A stretch of DNA of 64,000 bases. Origin: Phycisphaerales bacterium. GTDB taxonomy: Bacteria > Planctomycetota > Phycisphaerae > Phycisphaerales > UBA1924. Positions within the stretch are counted from its first letter, which is position 1; the number at the start of each line of letters is the position of its first letter. Both the position numbers and the translations under genes were made by a program. The DNA is taken from the NCBI GenBank assembly GCA_020853815.1, contig JADYYE010000108.1, positions 1 through 64,000 on the forward strand. The letters are read 5' to 3'. This document shows, piece after piece, positions 33,254 through 44,489 of the stretch. Below the pieces are notes generated by a model. That model did not search any database and was not told the origin of the DNA. It was given only the letters and a program-made list of their open reading frames with translations.

Positions 33254-34996
33254 ATGAACCACGTCTTCGACGAACGCCGCTACCTCATCCCCTTCCGCTC
33301 GACGCTGCTCCCGCAGATTTTCGTCGACACGCTGGTGATCGGCGCGGGCGTCGCGGGCCTTCGCGCGGCGATCGCGGCGTCGGCGCACGGCGAGGTCATC
33401 GTCCTGGCCAAGACCGAGCTGAAGATCTCGAACACGTCGTGGGCGCAGGGCGGCATCGCGGGCGTGCTGGATTCCAAGGACACCTTTGACGATCACGCGC
33501 GCGACACGATGACCGCGGGCGCGGGGCTGTGCGACGCGGACGCGGTGCGGCTGGTGGTCGAGCACGGGCCGAAGCTCTTGCACGAGTTGATCTCGTGGGG
33601 CATGAACCTGGACCATGACAAGTCGGGCGCGTTGTCGCTGGGGCTGGAGGGCGGGCACAGCAGGCCGCGGATCATCCACTCGGGCGGCGACGCGACGGGG
33701 CACGAGCTGGCGCGGTGCCTGCTCGCCAAGGCGAAGTCAATCACGAACATCCGCCTGTTCGAGAAGTGCTTTGCGCTCGACCTGATCACGGCGGGCGCGA
33801 CGCCCGGTGCGCCGGTGATGGGCGCGATCACGTGGCACCCCAAGCACGGGCTCCAGATGATCTGGAGCAAGGCGACGATCCTTGCGGGCGGCGGCGCGGG
33901 CGTGGTCTTCCGCGAGACGACGAACCCGCCCTCGGCGACGGGCGACGGCATGGCGCTGGCGTATCGCGCGGGCGCGTCGCTGGCCGACATGGCGTTCATG
34001 CAGTTCCATCCGACGACGCTGTATCTGCCCGGTGCGCACCGCTCGCTGATCTCGGAAGCCGTCCGCGGCGAGGGCGCGCACCTGCTCGACGCCTCGAAGC
34101 GTCGGTTCATGGTGGGCGTGCATCCCCTGGCGGAACTGGCGCCGCGCGACATCGTCAGCCAGGCGATCGTGCGCCAGATCGCGGCGCAGGGCGGGCGCCA
34201 TGTGTGGCTGGATTGCCGTCACATCCCGAACTTCAAGGATCGATTCCCGAGCATCGCGGAAGAGCTGTCGCGATTCGACCTTGACCCGGCGACGGACCTG
34301 ATCCCGGTTCACCCGGCGGCGCACTACATGGTCGGCGGCGTGCGGGCGGACCTCTCGGGGCGCACCGACGTGCCGGGGCTGTATGGGGTGGGCGAGGTCG
34401 CGTCGAACGGCCTGCACGGGGCCAATCGGCTGGCGAGCAACTCGCTGTTGGAAGGGCTGGTGTCGGGCGAGGTCGCGGGGCGCATGTGCGAGGAGATGAA
34501 GACCGGCGCGCCGGAGGCGTGGAGGACGAGCGTGCCGCACGCGCCGATCCCGGTCGTGAGCGACATCCGCCTGAGCGATCACGGCGAGCTTGACCTTGCG
34601 GACGTGCGCTCGAGCCTGCGCTCGGCGATGTGGCGGAATGTGGGCGTGGAGCGGACGGGCGCGAAGCTGCGCGACGTCGCGGACATGCTGGATTTCTGGG
34701 GGCGGTACACGCTCGACAAGATCTTTGACGAGCCGATGGGATGGGAGACCCAGAACATGCTGCTGGTGGCGGCGGTGATGGCGCGATCGGCGCTGTGGCG
34801 CGAGGAATCGCGCGGCTGCCACGCTCGCACGGATTTCCCCGAGCAGGTCGAGGCGCTGCGCGTCCACGATCTGTGGCGGCGTGGCGAGGCCGGGCCACGG
34901 ACCATCCCGGTTCGAGGCGAGGCGCCGCTCGTTGCGCCGGTGGCGGACCCATCCGCGGGGCTCCCGGTCTCGCACGGGACGGGGGCACGCCCGTGA
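33254..34996 (+). CDS. nadB: L-aspartate oxidase
   Basis: A 580-residue flavoprotein that oxidises L-aspartate to iminoaspartate for NAD synthesis. The FAD-binding dinucleotide motif is in VIGAGVAGLRAAIAASAHG. SNTSWAQGGIAGVLD is the next conserved block, HSGGDATGHELARCL lies in the capping region, and MQFHPTTLYLPG with AHYMVGGVRADLSGRTDVPG and EVASNGLHGANRLASNSLLE complete the fumarate-reductase-like core. The C-terminal helical domain is present. Partner genes nadA and nadC are not in view. Its TGA overlaps the GTG start of the next gene, so the two are coupled. Confidence 0.94.
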   Translation: MNHVFDERRYLIPFRSTLLPQIFVDTLVIGAGVAGLRAAIAASAHGEVIVLAKTELKISNTSWAQGGIAGVLDSKDTFDDHARDTMTAGAGLCDADAVRLVVEHGPKLLHELISWGMNLDHDKSGALSLGLEGGHSRPRIIHSGGDATGHELARCLLAKAKSITNIRLFEKCFALDLITAGATPGAPVMGAITWHPKHGLQMIWSKATILAGGGAGVVFRETTNPPSATGDGMALAYRAGASLADMAFMQFHPTTLYLPGAHRSLISEAVRGEGAHLLDASKRRFMVGVHPLAELAPRDIVSQAIVRQIAAQGGRHVWLDCRHIPNFKDRFPSIAEELSRFDLDPATDLIPVHPAAHYMVGGVRADLSGRTDVPGLYGVGEVASNGLHGANRLASNSLLEGLVSGEVAGRMCEEMKTGAPEAWRTSVPHAPIPVVSDIRLSDHGELDLADVRSSLRSAMWRNVGVERTGAKLRDVADMLDFWGRYTLDKIFDEPMGWETQNMLLVAAVMARSALWREESRGCHARTDFPEQVEALRVHDLWRRGEAGPRTIPVRGEAPLVAPVADPSAGLPVSHGTGARP

Positions 34997-35598
34997 GGCG
35001 CCCCCGGTCGATCGCCCGGGGGCGGGGTGCCGCGCTGGGATTTGCGTTGGGGATTGCGCTGGCGGCTCTCTTGGGCTCGTGCGAAGAGCGGATCGTTTCA
35101 TACCACCCGATGCTCGCAGGACTTCCGGGCGCGGAATCAGGCATGGAGATTTCCGGTCCTCCGGGGCTGAGGATCGATCCCACCGCGGTGGCGGGCAAGC
35201 TGCGGCAGACCGAAGAGGACGGAAGAGTCACGCTGCGGGCCCGCGCCCCGCGTCACCTCATGAAACACGTCTACGACACGATCTTTAACGACGAGCCTCG
35301 GCTCTTTGTGGATCAGGTGTTGTGCGACCTGACCAAAGAAGAGTACGGCCAGCGCGGCCTCGATCCTTCCGGGGCGTTCGACATTCTCCGCCAACACCGC
35401 GAGGACATCCACAAGCTCTTCAACGCCATGCCGCAGGGAGAACTCACGCCCGGGCTCTTCCTCGAACCGGTCGGCGGGAACGTCAAGCGGTTGTGCGTGT
35501 ACGGCCCGATGGCCCGCGATCTGCGCTGGAACGGCTTCGACATGGTGATGGAGCACGGCATGTGGAAGCTGCGTTGGTTCGTGAACAACCAGCGGTGA
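34993..35598 (+). CDS. Hypothetical lipoprotein coupled to nadB
   Basis: A 201-residue protein starting at GTG within GTGA, overlapping the nadB stop by 4 nt. After a basic N-terminus a hydrophobic stretch ends in the lipobox LLGSC (Cys about residue 27), so it should be a lipoprotein. The body includes HLMKHVYDTIFNDEPRLFVD and GFDMVMEHGMWKLRWFVNNQ and resembles no family that I recognise. The link with nadB looks positional rather than functional. It converges on the M28 peptidase gene with adjacent stops. Confidence 0.7.
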   Translation: MRRPRSIARGRGAALGFALGIALAALLGSCEERIVSYHPMLAGLPGAESGMEISGPPGLRIDPTAVAGKLRQTEEDGRVTLRARAPRHLMKHVYDTIFNDEPRLFVDQVLCDLTKEEYGQRGLDPSGAFDILRQHREDIHKLFNAMPQGELTPGLFLEPVGGNVKRLCVYGPMARDLRWNGFDMVMEHGMWKLRWFVNNQR

Positions 35599-37557
35599 TC
35601 ACTGCCCGCCGCGGGCCCTGGCCGCCAGCGTGCCCTTGAGTTCCATCTCCTTGCCGTCGCGCCGGAACGTCACGGTGACTTCATCGCCGGGCTTGCCCGC
35701 CATGAGCAGCGGCATCCACTCCTCGACGCTCTTGATGTCGGTGCCGTTCCACTTGGTCATGAGGTCGCCCTCTTTGAGTCCCGCCTTGGCGGCGGGCGAG
35801 CCTTCGGTCACGCCGCCGACCAGCACGCCCGGCTCGGTCCCCGAGTAGTCGCCCGGCCGGATGCCGAAGGTCACGCCTCCGCGTCGCGGGCCGGCGGGGC
35901 GATCGGCCTGCTCGGCGCCCGGCGCGGGCCCCTCGAAGGGGAAGCCCTCGGCGCGGAGCGCGGTGTCGTACGCGAGACGATCGACCACGTCGATGATCTG
36001 GGCGGCCCCTTCGTTGTTGATCGTCGCCGCCACGTCGCTGGGGTTGTGATACTGCTCGTGCAGGAGCGTAAAGAAGAAGAGCACGGGCACGCCCCAGGCG
36101 TTGAACGACGCATGGTCGGAGGGGCCCGATCCGCCCGGCTTGGTCGCGACATTCCAGTTGTATACCTTGAGGTACGGCGCGACCCAGTCGTTCAGTCCCT
36201 TGCCGGTGCCCACGCCCGACAATTCCATCCGCCCGTCGCGCAGACGCCCCACCATGTCGAGATTGATCATGAGGTCGTGACGCTCCTTCGGCATGATCGG
36301 GTGGTTGGTGTAGAAGCGCGAGCCGACCAGACCCGATTCCTCGGCCGAGAAGCCCAGGAACAGGACCGAGCGCGCCGGCGCGTCCGCCGGCAGCTTGGAA
36401 TAACGGGCCGCGAGCTTCTGGGCGATCACGAGCATGGCCGACGTGCCCGAGGCGTTGTCGTCGGCGCCGGGGTGGATCTGCCCCACGGCGTTGCTCGACG
36501 AGCCGAAATTGCCGTAGCCCACATGGTCGTAGTGAGCGCCGATCACAATGAATTGGTCCTTGAGCGCGCCCTGTCCCTCGAGGATCGCGCCCACGTTGTC
36601 GGTCATCACCGGCTCACGATCGAGCTTCGTTCGCAGCGACACCGACGCCTTGGGAAGGTCGATCACCGCCGCTCCCGCGTCGGCCAGCTTGCGCAGGTCC
36701 ATCAGCGTGCGCCCCTGCGAATCGGCGGCCTTCACCAGCGCGTCGGCCTGCTCCATGGACATCATCACCACCGGGATCGACAGGCCTTCGCGCGAAGGAC
36801 GAACGCTCGTCAGTGTCTCGAGCTTGGTCGCGCGCGGATCATCCACGCCCGGCGGGTTCACGAGAATGATGCCCGCGGCGTTGCGCTTCGCGAGCGTCTG
36901 GAGCTTGGGTTCGAGACTCGCGGCGGGCGACCAGCGCTGGTCGGCCCACAGGCTCTTGCCCTCGTCGTTCATGGGCTCGAAGCGCAGCACGATCGCGATC
37001 TTGCCGGAAAGGTCTGTTCCCTCCGGGAAGCTCTTGTAGCCCTTCTCGCCCTCCTCGATCGCATAGCCAGTGAAGACCGGCGCGCCCGTTGCCTCCGCGG
37101 CGCCCGCGAACGCCAGCGTCACGAAATCACCCCCCGCGCGCAGCACGCTGGTCGTGCCGTTGACCGACACGCTCGCCATCTCGTCGCTGACCTTCAGCGT
37201 CGTGCCGTGCTGGAAGGGCTGGCGATAGGTGGAGCGGTCGACGCTATGCGTCGCGCCCGCGGTCTCAACCGACCTGGGGAACGCCGGCAGGAGCCCGAGA
37301 CGCTTGAAATGGAATTCGAGATAGTCGGCCGCCAGCAGGTTGCCGCGCGTGCCCGGGGCACGCCCCTCAAAGAACACGTTCGAGAGCGTCGTGTTGTGCT
37401 GGCGGAATGAGAACATGTCGGACTGCAGCATGTCCTCGCCCGCGGCCTGCACATTCTGGGTGTGGGTCTGGTCCTGGGCGATCGCCAAGGGCAGCCCCGC
37501 CAGCGTCAGGCAGGCGGCCAGCGAGAGACGACGGGCTACGACGAGCATGGACGGCAT
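35599..37557 (-). CDS. M28 family zinc aminopeptidase with PA and PDZ domains
   Basis: A 652-residue exported peptidase. The signal peptide (about residues 1-28, ending LPLAIAQ) is followed by a PA insert domain (GKIAIVLRFEPMNDEGKSLW and neighbours). The M28 catalytic domain follows, with all metal ligands visible: GAHYDHVGYG, HPGADDNASGTS, FSAEESGLVGSR, INLDMVGR and EQYHNPSD. A C-terminal PDZ domain (GVLVGGVTEGSPAAKAGLKE, GDLMTKWNGTDIKSVEEWM) ends it. It probably removes N-terminal amino acids in the periplasm. The ATG at 37557 has AGGGAG at suitable distance. The upstream extension to 37,650 is not convincing. Confidence 0.9.
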   Translation of the reverse strand: MPSMLVVARRLSLAACLTLAGLPLAIAQDQTHTQNVQAAGEDMLQSDMFSFRQHNTTLSNVFFEGRAPGTRGNLLAADYLEFHFKRLGLLPAFPRSVETAGATHSVDRSTYRQPFQHGTTLKVSDEMASVSVNGTTSVLRAGGDFVTLAFAGAAEATGAPVFTGYAIEEGEKGYKSFPEGTDLSGKIAIVLRFEPMNDEGKSLWADQRWSPAASLEPKLQTLAKRNAAGIILVNPPGVDDPRATKLETLTSVRPSREGLSIPVVMMSMEQADALVKAADSQGRTLMDLRKLADAGAAVIDLPKASVSLRTKLDREPVMTDNVGAILEGQGALKDQFIVIGAHYDHVGYGNFGSSSNAVGQIHPGADDNASGTSAMLVIAQKLAARYSKLPADAPARSVLFLGFSAEESGLVGSRFYTNHPIMPKERHDLMINLDMVGRLRDGRMELSGVGTGKGLNDWVAPYLKVYNWNVATKPGGSGPSDHASFNAWGVPVLFFFTLLHEQYHNPSDVAATINNEGAAQIIDVVDRLAYDTALRAEGFPFEGPAPGAEQADRPAGPRRGGVTFGIRPGDYSGTEPGVLVGGVTEGSPAAKAGLKEGDLMTKWNGTDIKSVEEWMPLLMAGKPGDEVTVTFRRDGKEMELKGTLAARARGGQ

Positions 37558-37864
37558 CAGCAAGCTCCCTTTTCGAGCGGGCGTTCGGGCGTGCGAGAGG
37601 TTCTTGGCGCCCCGGCGATTCCGGCAGCGCCCAAGCAAGATCAAGGCCAAGTCTACTCGCCCGGGGCCGCCTGTTCGCGGACGATCCCGGGCGTGAACCA
37701 GAGCCTACCGCCAACCCGGCAAGGAGGTTGCACGGGCCGAAAACGCCCATCCGCCGACCTACAGTTTGCGAAACCTTCCGGGCGGTTTGCCTCATGCCGC
37801 GACTCCCCGCGTCTGTGCGCCGGGGGCGGCCTGAACAGTCGCCCGACAACGCAGGCCACCACAC
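37558..37864. other. Divergent promoter region between M28 peptidase and gcvP
   Basis: A 307-nt gap between divergent genes with no credible open frame. I looked for a glycine riboswitch ahead of gcvP and did not find its conserved core. Nothing else stands out. Confidence 0.5.
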
Positions 37865-40918
<3,054 letters not shown>

Positions 40919-40970
40919 GCGTCTCCGCGAGCGGGAAGCGCTGAGCGATGGACAATCCGATGGTCAAGTA

Positions 40971-40993
40971 CACGGACCGGCTTTCGGTCCGTG
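40971..40993 (+). terminator. Hairpin terminator after gcvP
   Basis: A 9-bp stem (CACGGACCG with CGGTCCGTG, loop GCTTT) lies 53 nt past the gcvP stop and is followed by CTTTGTT. The U-tract is weak but the stem is strong. Confidence 0.65.
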
Positions 40994-41118
40994 CTTTGTT
41001 CGACGCCTCATCGCGCACCGATGCGGATTTGCACATGAGCAAGTGCGGGCGATAGTTCGATCATCGTCTGGCTTTGGTTCGTGGTGCGAGTGGCCTTGTT
41101 CCGGTGCTCGCAACGTCA

Positions 41119-41146
41119 TTGTCTTTCAGTAGCCGGCGCGTAGCAT
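41119..41146 (+). promoter_or_regulatory. Probable promoter for the riboswitch-controlled transporter
   Basis: TTGTCT (41,119-41,124), a 16-nt spacer and TAGCAT (41,141-41,146) make a plausible sigma70-type promoter. Transcription would start just before the riboswitch aptamer. Confidence 0.4.
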
Positions 41147-41150
41147 CTTG

Positions 41151-41280
41151 TGACTATCGCCGAGTCTCGCGGGAGAGACCCGTGAGAGCGGGGGACCCAA
41201 TCCGTCGGGGCGAATCGCAGTGTGCGTAGGGCAATTCCTTCGGCCCGAGCCCGTCAGCTAACCCCGTAGGCGTCGGAGGG
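41151..41280 (+). promoter_or_regulatory. Cyclic di-AMP riboswitch (ydaO-yuaA type)
   Basis: The conserved core of the ydaO-yuaA aptamer is readable in order: CGCCGAGTC at the 5' P1 side, GGGGGACCCAAT, GGGGCGAATCGC, GTAGGGCAATTCCTTCGG, then CCCGAGCCCGTCAGCTAACC and CCGTAGGCGTC closing P1 (CGCC 41,158-41,161 with GGCG 41,269-41,272). This RNA binds c-di-AMP and usually turns expression off. After the aptamer, a GGATGA/TCATCC stem and a small hairpin (GCTC-TTCGG-GAGC, 41,315-41,327) that covers the GGGAG ribosome-binding site suggest control at translation. It directly precedes a KimA-like potassium transporter gene, the classic partner. Confidence 0.93.
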
Positions 41281-41332
41281 ATGAACCACCCGGAGTAGCC
41301 GGAGGTCATCCTCTGCTCTTCGGGAGCCCACC

Positions 41333-43342
41333 ATGCAACGTGACAATCCGGTTCCGCACACTTCCGGCGCGCCCGCGGCGTCGGAGGCGGGGCGATCATT
41401 GCGCCAGCGTCTTCGCCGCGCGCTGATCGGTTCGCCGCGCTCGCTCAGCGACAAACATCTCTTCCATCGCGTCTCGCTCGTTGCGCTCCTCGCTTGGGTC
41501 GGTCTCGGAGCGGACGGCCTGTCCTCATCGGCCTACGGCCCGGACGAGGCGTTCCGCGCCGTCGGCTCGCACACCTATCTGCTCCTCGGACTGGCCGCCC
41601 TCACCGCGTTCACGGTCATCGTCATCTCCATCGCCTACAGCCGTGTGATCGAGCACTTCCCCAGCGGCGGTGGCGGTTACGTCGTCGCCACCAAGCTCCT
41701 GGGCGAGCGAGTGGGCGTGGTGTCCGGGTGCGCACTCCTCGTCGACTACGTCCTGACGATCGCGATCTCCATCGCCGCCACCGGCGACGCGCTCGCCAGC
41801 TTTCTCCCGCCGGCCTGGGCGGAATGGAAACTCTCCGCCGAATCGCTGCTCATCGGCGCGATGATCGTGCTCAACCTGCGCGGCGTCCGAGAGTCCGTGC
41901 TCGTGCTCGCGCCCATCTTCGTCCTGTTCGTCGTCACGCACCTTGTGCTGATCGGGGGCGGGCTCATCGCCCACGGCAGCCAGTTGCCCGCGACACTTTC
42001 GACCGCCGCGACGGACTTCCGCCAGGGATACTCAACCCTCGGCGGTGTGGGAATGCTGCTGCTCTTCGTCCACGCGTACTCGCTCGGTGGCGGCACCTAT
42101 ACCGGAATCGAAGCGGTCTCCAACGGCCTGGCGATCATGCGCGAGCCGCGCGTGCGGACGGGCAAACGCACCATGCTCTACATGGCCTCGTCCCTGGCGT
42201 TCACAGCCGCGGGAATCCTCGTGCTCTACCTGCTGTGGCAGGTCCGCCCCGAGGATGGAAAGACCATGAACGCCGTACTCGCCGAACGCATCGTCGACGT
42301 CGTGCCGCTCGGGAGGACATTCGTCGTGCTCGTGCTCCTTGCCGAGGGGCTCCTCCTTGTCGTCGCGGCCCAGGCGGGCTTCATGGACGGGCCCCGCGTT
42401 CTGGCCAACATGGCGATCGACTCATGGGTCCCACGTCGCTTTGCGAGCCTCTCCGAGCGGTTGACCACCCAGAACGGCGTGATGCTGATGGGCCTCTCCG
42501 CTCTCGCGGCGCTGCTCGCGACCCGCGGCGATGTGCGTGTGCTCGTCGTCATGTACAGCATCAACGTCTTCCTCACGTTCTCGATGACCGAGCTCTCGAT
42601 GTGCAAGCTCTGGATCGGCGAGCGCCGAACGCGCCGAGACTGGAAGAAGAAGATCATCATCCACGTCGTGGGCCTCTCGATGTGCCTCACGATCCTGGGC
42701 GTGACGATCACGCAGAAGTTCGCGGAAGGCGGCTGGGTCACGCTCGCCATCACCGGTGTTCTCGTCCTCGTCTGCACGCTTGTTCGCCGTCACTACACGA
42801 GCGTGAGCGGGCGTCTTTCCCGTGCGTTCGACGGGATCGAGAAGCTGCCGGCATCCAGCTCCGTTGTCGCGAGCGCTCCCGACCCCGAGCGCCCCGTCGC
42901 GGTCGTGCTCGTCGGCGGCTACAACGGGTTCGGCATCCACACGACGCTCAACGTGTTCCGCGCGTTTCCCGATCACTTCAAGGGCCTGATCTTCGTTTCC
43001 GTTGGCGTGGTCGATTCCGGCCGATTCAAGGGTGAGGACTCGATCGATCGCCTGCGTGAGGACACCGAACGCGCGCTGGCTCGGTATGTCGAGCTCGCGC
43101 ACAAGTTCGGCGTGCCCGCGACGACGCGCTGCGATATCGGCACCGACGCCGTCGAAACCGCCGAGGCGCTCTGCATGGGCGTCGCACGCGAGTATCCGCG
43201 GGCCGTCTTCTTTGCCGGCCAGGTCGTGTTCTCGAACGAGACGTGGCTGAGCCGCCTGCTCCACAACCAGACCGCGTACGCGATCCAGCGTCGCCTCCAG
43301 TTGTCGGGACAGAACCTCGTGATCCTCGCGGCCAAGGCGTAA
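41333..43342 (+). CDS. KimA-like APC family transporter, probable potassium uptake
   Basis: A 669-residue inner-membrane protein with about 12 transmembrane helices and a ~160-residue cytoplasmic C-terminal domain. The first helix region reads ALLAWVGLGADGLSSSAYGP, the pattern of the KimA/YdaO group of proton-potassium symporters in the amino acid-polyamine-organocation superfamily. Later segments include FPSGGGGYVVATKLLGERVG and YTGIEAVSNGLAIM. The cytoplasmic part (PVAVVLVGGYNGFGIHTTLN) resembles the USP-like domain of that family. The leader carries a c-di-AMP riboswitch, as for the Bacillus kimA gene. Potassium is the inferred substrate. Amino acids remain possible. Confidence 0.85.
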   Translation: MQRDNPVPHTSGAPAASEAGRSLRQRLRRALIGSPRSLSDKHLFHRVSLVALLAWVGLGADGLSSSAYGPDEAFRAVGSHTYLLLGLAALTAFTVIVISIAYSRVIEHFPSGGGGYVVATKLLGERVGVVSGCALLVDYVLTIAISIAATGDALASFLPPAWAEWKLSAESLLIGAMIVLNLRGVRESVLVLAPIFVLFVVTHLVLIGGGLIAHGSQLPATLSTAATDFRQGYSTLGGVGMLLLFVHAYSLGGGTYTGIEAVSNGLAIMREPRVRTGKRTMLYMASSLAFTAAGILVLYLLWQVRPEDGKTMNAVLAERIVDVVPLGRTFVVLVLLAEGLLLVVAAQAGFMDGPRVLANMAIDSWVPRRFASLSERLTTQNGVMLMGLSALAALLATRGDVRVLVVMYSINVFLTFSMTELSMCKLWIGERRTRRDWKKKIIIHVVGLSMCLTILGVTITQKFAEGGWVTLAITGVLVLVCTLVRRHYTSVSGRLSRAFDGIEKLPASSSVVASAPDPERPVAVVLVGGYNGFGIHTTLNVFRAFPDHFKGLIFVSVGVVDSGRFKGEDSIDRLREDTERALARYVELAHKFGVPATTRCDIGTDAVETAEALCMGVAREYPRAVFFAGQVVFSNETWLSRLLHNQTAYAIQRRLQLSGQNLVILAAKA

Positions 43343-43349
43343 GCGCGGG

Positions 43350-44021
43350 CTACACGCCGAGCGAGGCCGGCTCGCGGACCAGCGCGATCAGTTCCTTCAC
43401 CGTGACGTGCGCGCCCACCGCGCGGAGCTCCGACTCCGCGTGCGTGGTCGCCACGCCCACGGCCCGCATCCCCGCCGCCAGCGCCGCCTCGATCCCCGGC
43501 GGCGCGTCCTCGACAACCGTGCAGAGCGCGCGCGCGACGCCGAGCCCGATCGCGGCCTGGAGGAACACGTCCGGCGCGGGCTTTCCTTGTTTCACCTGCG
43601 AGCCATCCACGATCGCGCCGAAATAGTGGCGGATGCCTCCCTCGTCGACGATCTGGTCGAGGTTGGCGCGAGGCGCGGACGAACCGATCGCGATCTTCAC
43701 GCCGCGCGAGCGCAGCAGTTCCAGCAGTTCCACCGCGCCGGGCGCCAGCGGCACGCGCCCGCGGATCGCGTCGCGATAGCTCGCCTCCTTGGCCTCCGCG
43801 ATCTCGCGCTGCTCGTCCTCGGGAATCCCGTCTCCGAAGATCATGCGGATGCAGTCGGGGTTCGTGCGCCCAAACGTTTCGTTGAAGCGGTGACGCGTGA
43901 GGACGATGCCCCGCTCGGCCGCGACAGCCCGCCACGAGTCGAAGTGCGCATCGCCGGAGAGCACCAGCACGCCGTCCATGTCGAAGATCACGGCGCGGTC
44001 TTGGAAGTTCGGATCGGGCAT
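43350..44021 (-). CDS. HAD-superfamily phosphatase, beta-phosphoglucomutase-like
   Basis: A 223-residue HAD hydrolase of subfamily IA. Motif I is VIFDMDGVLVLSG with the nucleophile Asp and the second Asp acid-base. The cap domain follows. Motif II is IAIGSSAPRANL, motif III Lys is in GKPAPDVFLQAA, and motif IV is VVEDAPPGIEAALAAGM. This pattern fits beta-phosphoglucomutases and related sugar-phosphate phosphatases. The ATG at 44021 is chosen because the motif I distance (about 12 residues) is then normal. It converges on the transporter gene with a 7-nt gap. Confidence 0.88.
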   Translation of the reverse strand: MPDPNFQDRAVIFDMDGVLVLSGDAHFDSWRAVAAERGIVLTRHRFNETFGRTNPDCIRMIFGDGIPEDEQREIAEAKEASYRDAIRGRVPLAPGAVELLELLRSRGVKIAIGSSAPRANLDQIVDEGGIRHYFGAIVDGSQVKQGKPAPDVFLQAAIGLGVARALCTVVEDAPPGIEAALAAGMRAVGVATTHAESELRAVGAHVTVKELIALVREPASLGV

Positions 44022-44086
44022 GGGGCGATTGTTGGCGGGCGCGATCTTTCCGCCCACGCGCGTGCGAACGCCGATGGAAGTGGCGC

Positions 44087-44350
44087 ATGCCGCTCTCACA
44101 ACTCCCGATATGGCTGGTCTCGACGCTCGGGTGGTCGGGCACGATCTTGATCTTCTCGGCGTTCCTGTTCAAGGACCGCTTTCCCAGGAAGCTCCTGGCG
44201 GTCATGAACATCACGGGCTCGGTGCTGTTTGGCGTCTCGCTCGTCGCCCGCGAGTCCTACGAGGGCTTGTTTCTGCAGGTTGCGTGGATCATCGTGGCGA
44301 TCGTCGACTATCGGCGTGCGATGAAGTCCCCGCCGAATGCCGGCGCATGA
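44087..44350 (+). CDS. Small membrane protein, CBU_0592-like
   Basis: An 87-residue protein with three predicted transmembrane helices (LVSTLGWSGTILIFSAFLF, LLAVMNITGSVLFGVSLVA and LFLQVAWIIVAIVDYRRAM). Length and the GW-G ... N-x-x-G-S pattern resemble the CBU_0592 family of small membrane proteins with no known role. GGAAG lies 6 nt before the ATG. It is divergent from the HAD phosphatase gene (65-nt gap). Confidence 0.65.
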   Translation: MPLSQLPIWLVSTLGWSGTILIFSAFLFKDRFPRKLLAVMNITGSVLFGVSLVARESYEGLFLQVAWIIVAIVDYRRAMKSPPNAGA

Positions 44351-44391
44351 AACAGAAACGCCGCCCCGCAAAGTCGTTGGGGGGGCGGCGT
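44351..44391 (-). terminator. Hairpin terminator between convergent genes
   Basis: A 10-bp GC-rich stem (ACGCCGCCCC with GGGGCGGCGT) is followed on the - strand by TTCTGTTTC, which suits the leftward gene at 44,490-45,452. The same stem may also stop the rightward small membrane gene. Confidence 0.7.
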
Positions 44392-44489
44392 CTGGTCAGG
44401 AGAACCGCGCCGTGTCAGGACCAATCCGGGCAGGTTCGCGGTCCGCCGCGCGGGCGATCGCCTCGCGCCGACCGTGTGTCGCGGGAGGA

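Noticed and set aside
37652-37864. Glycine riboswitch ahead of gcvP
   Set aside because: I searched the leader for the conserved glycine-aptamer core and tandem arrangement and did not find them.
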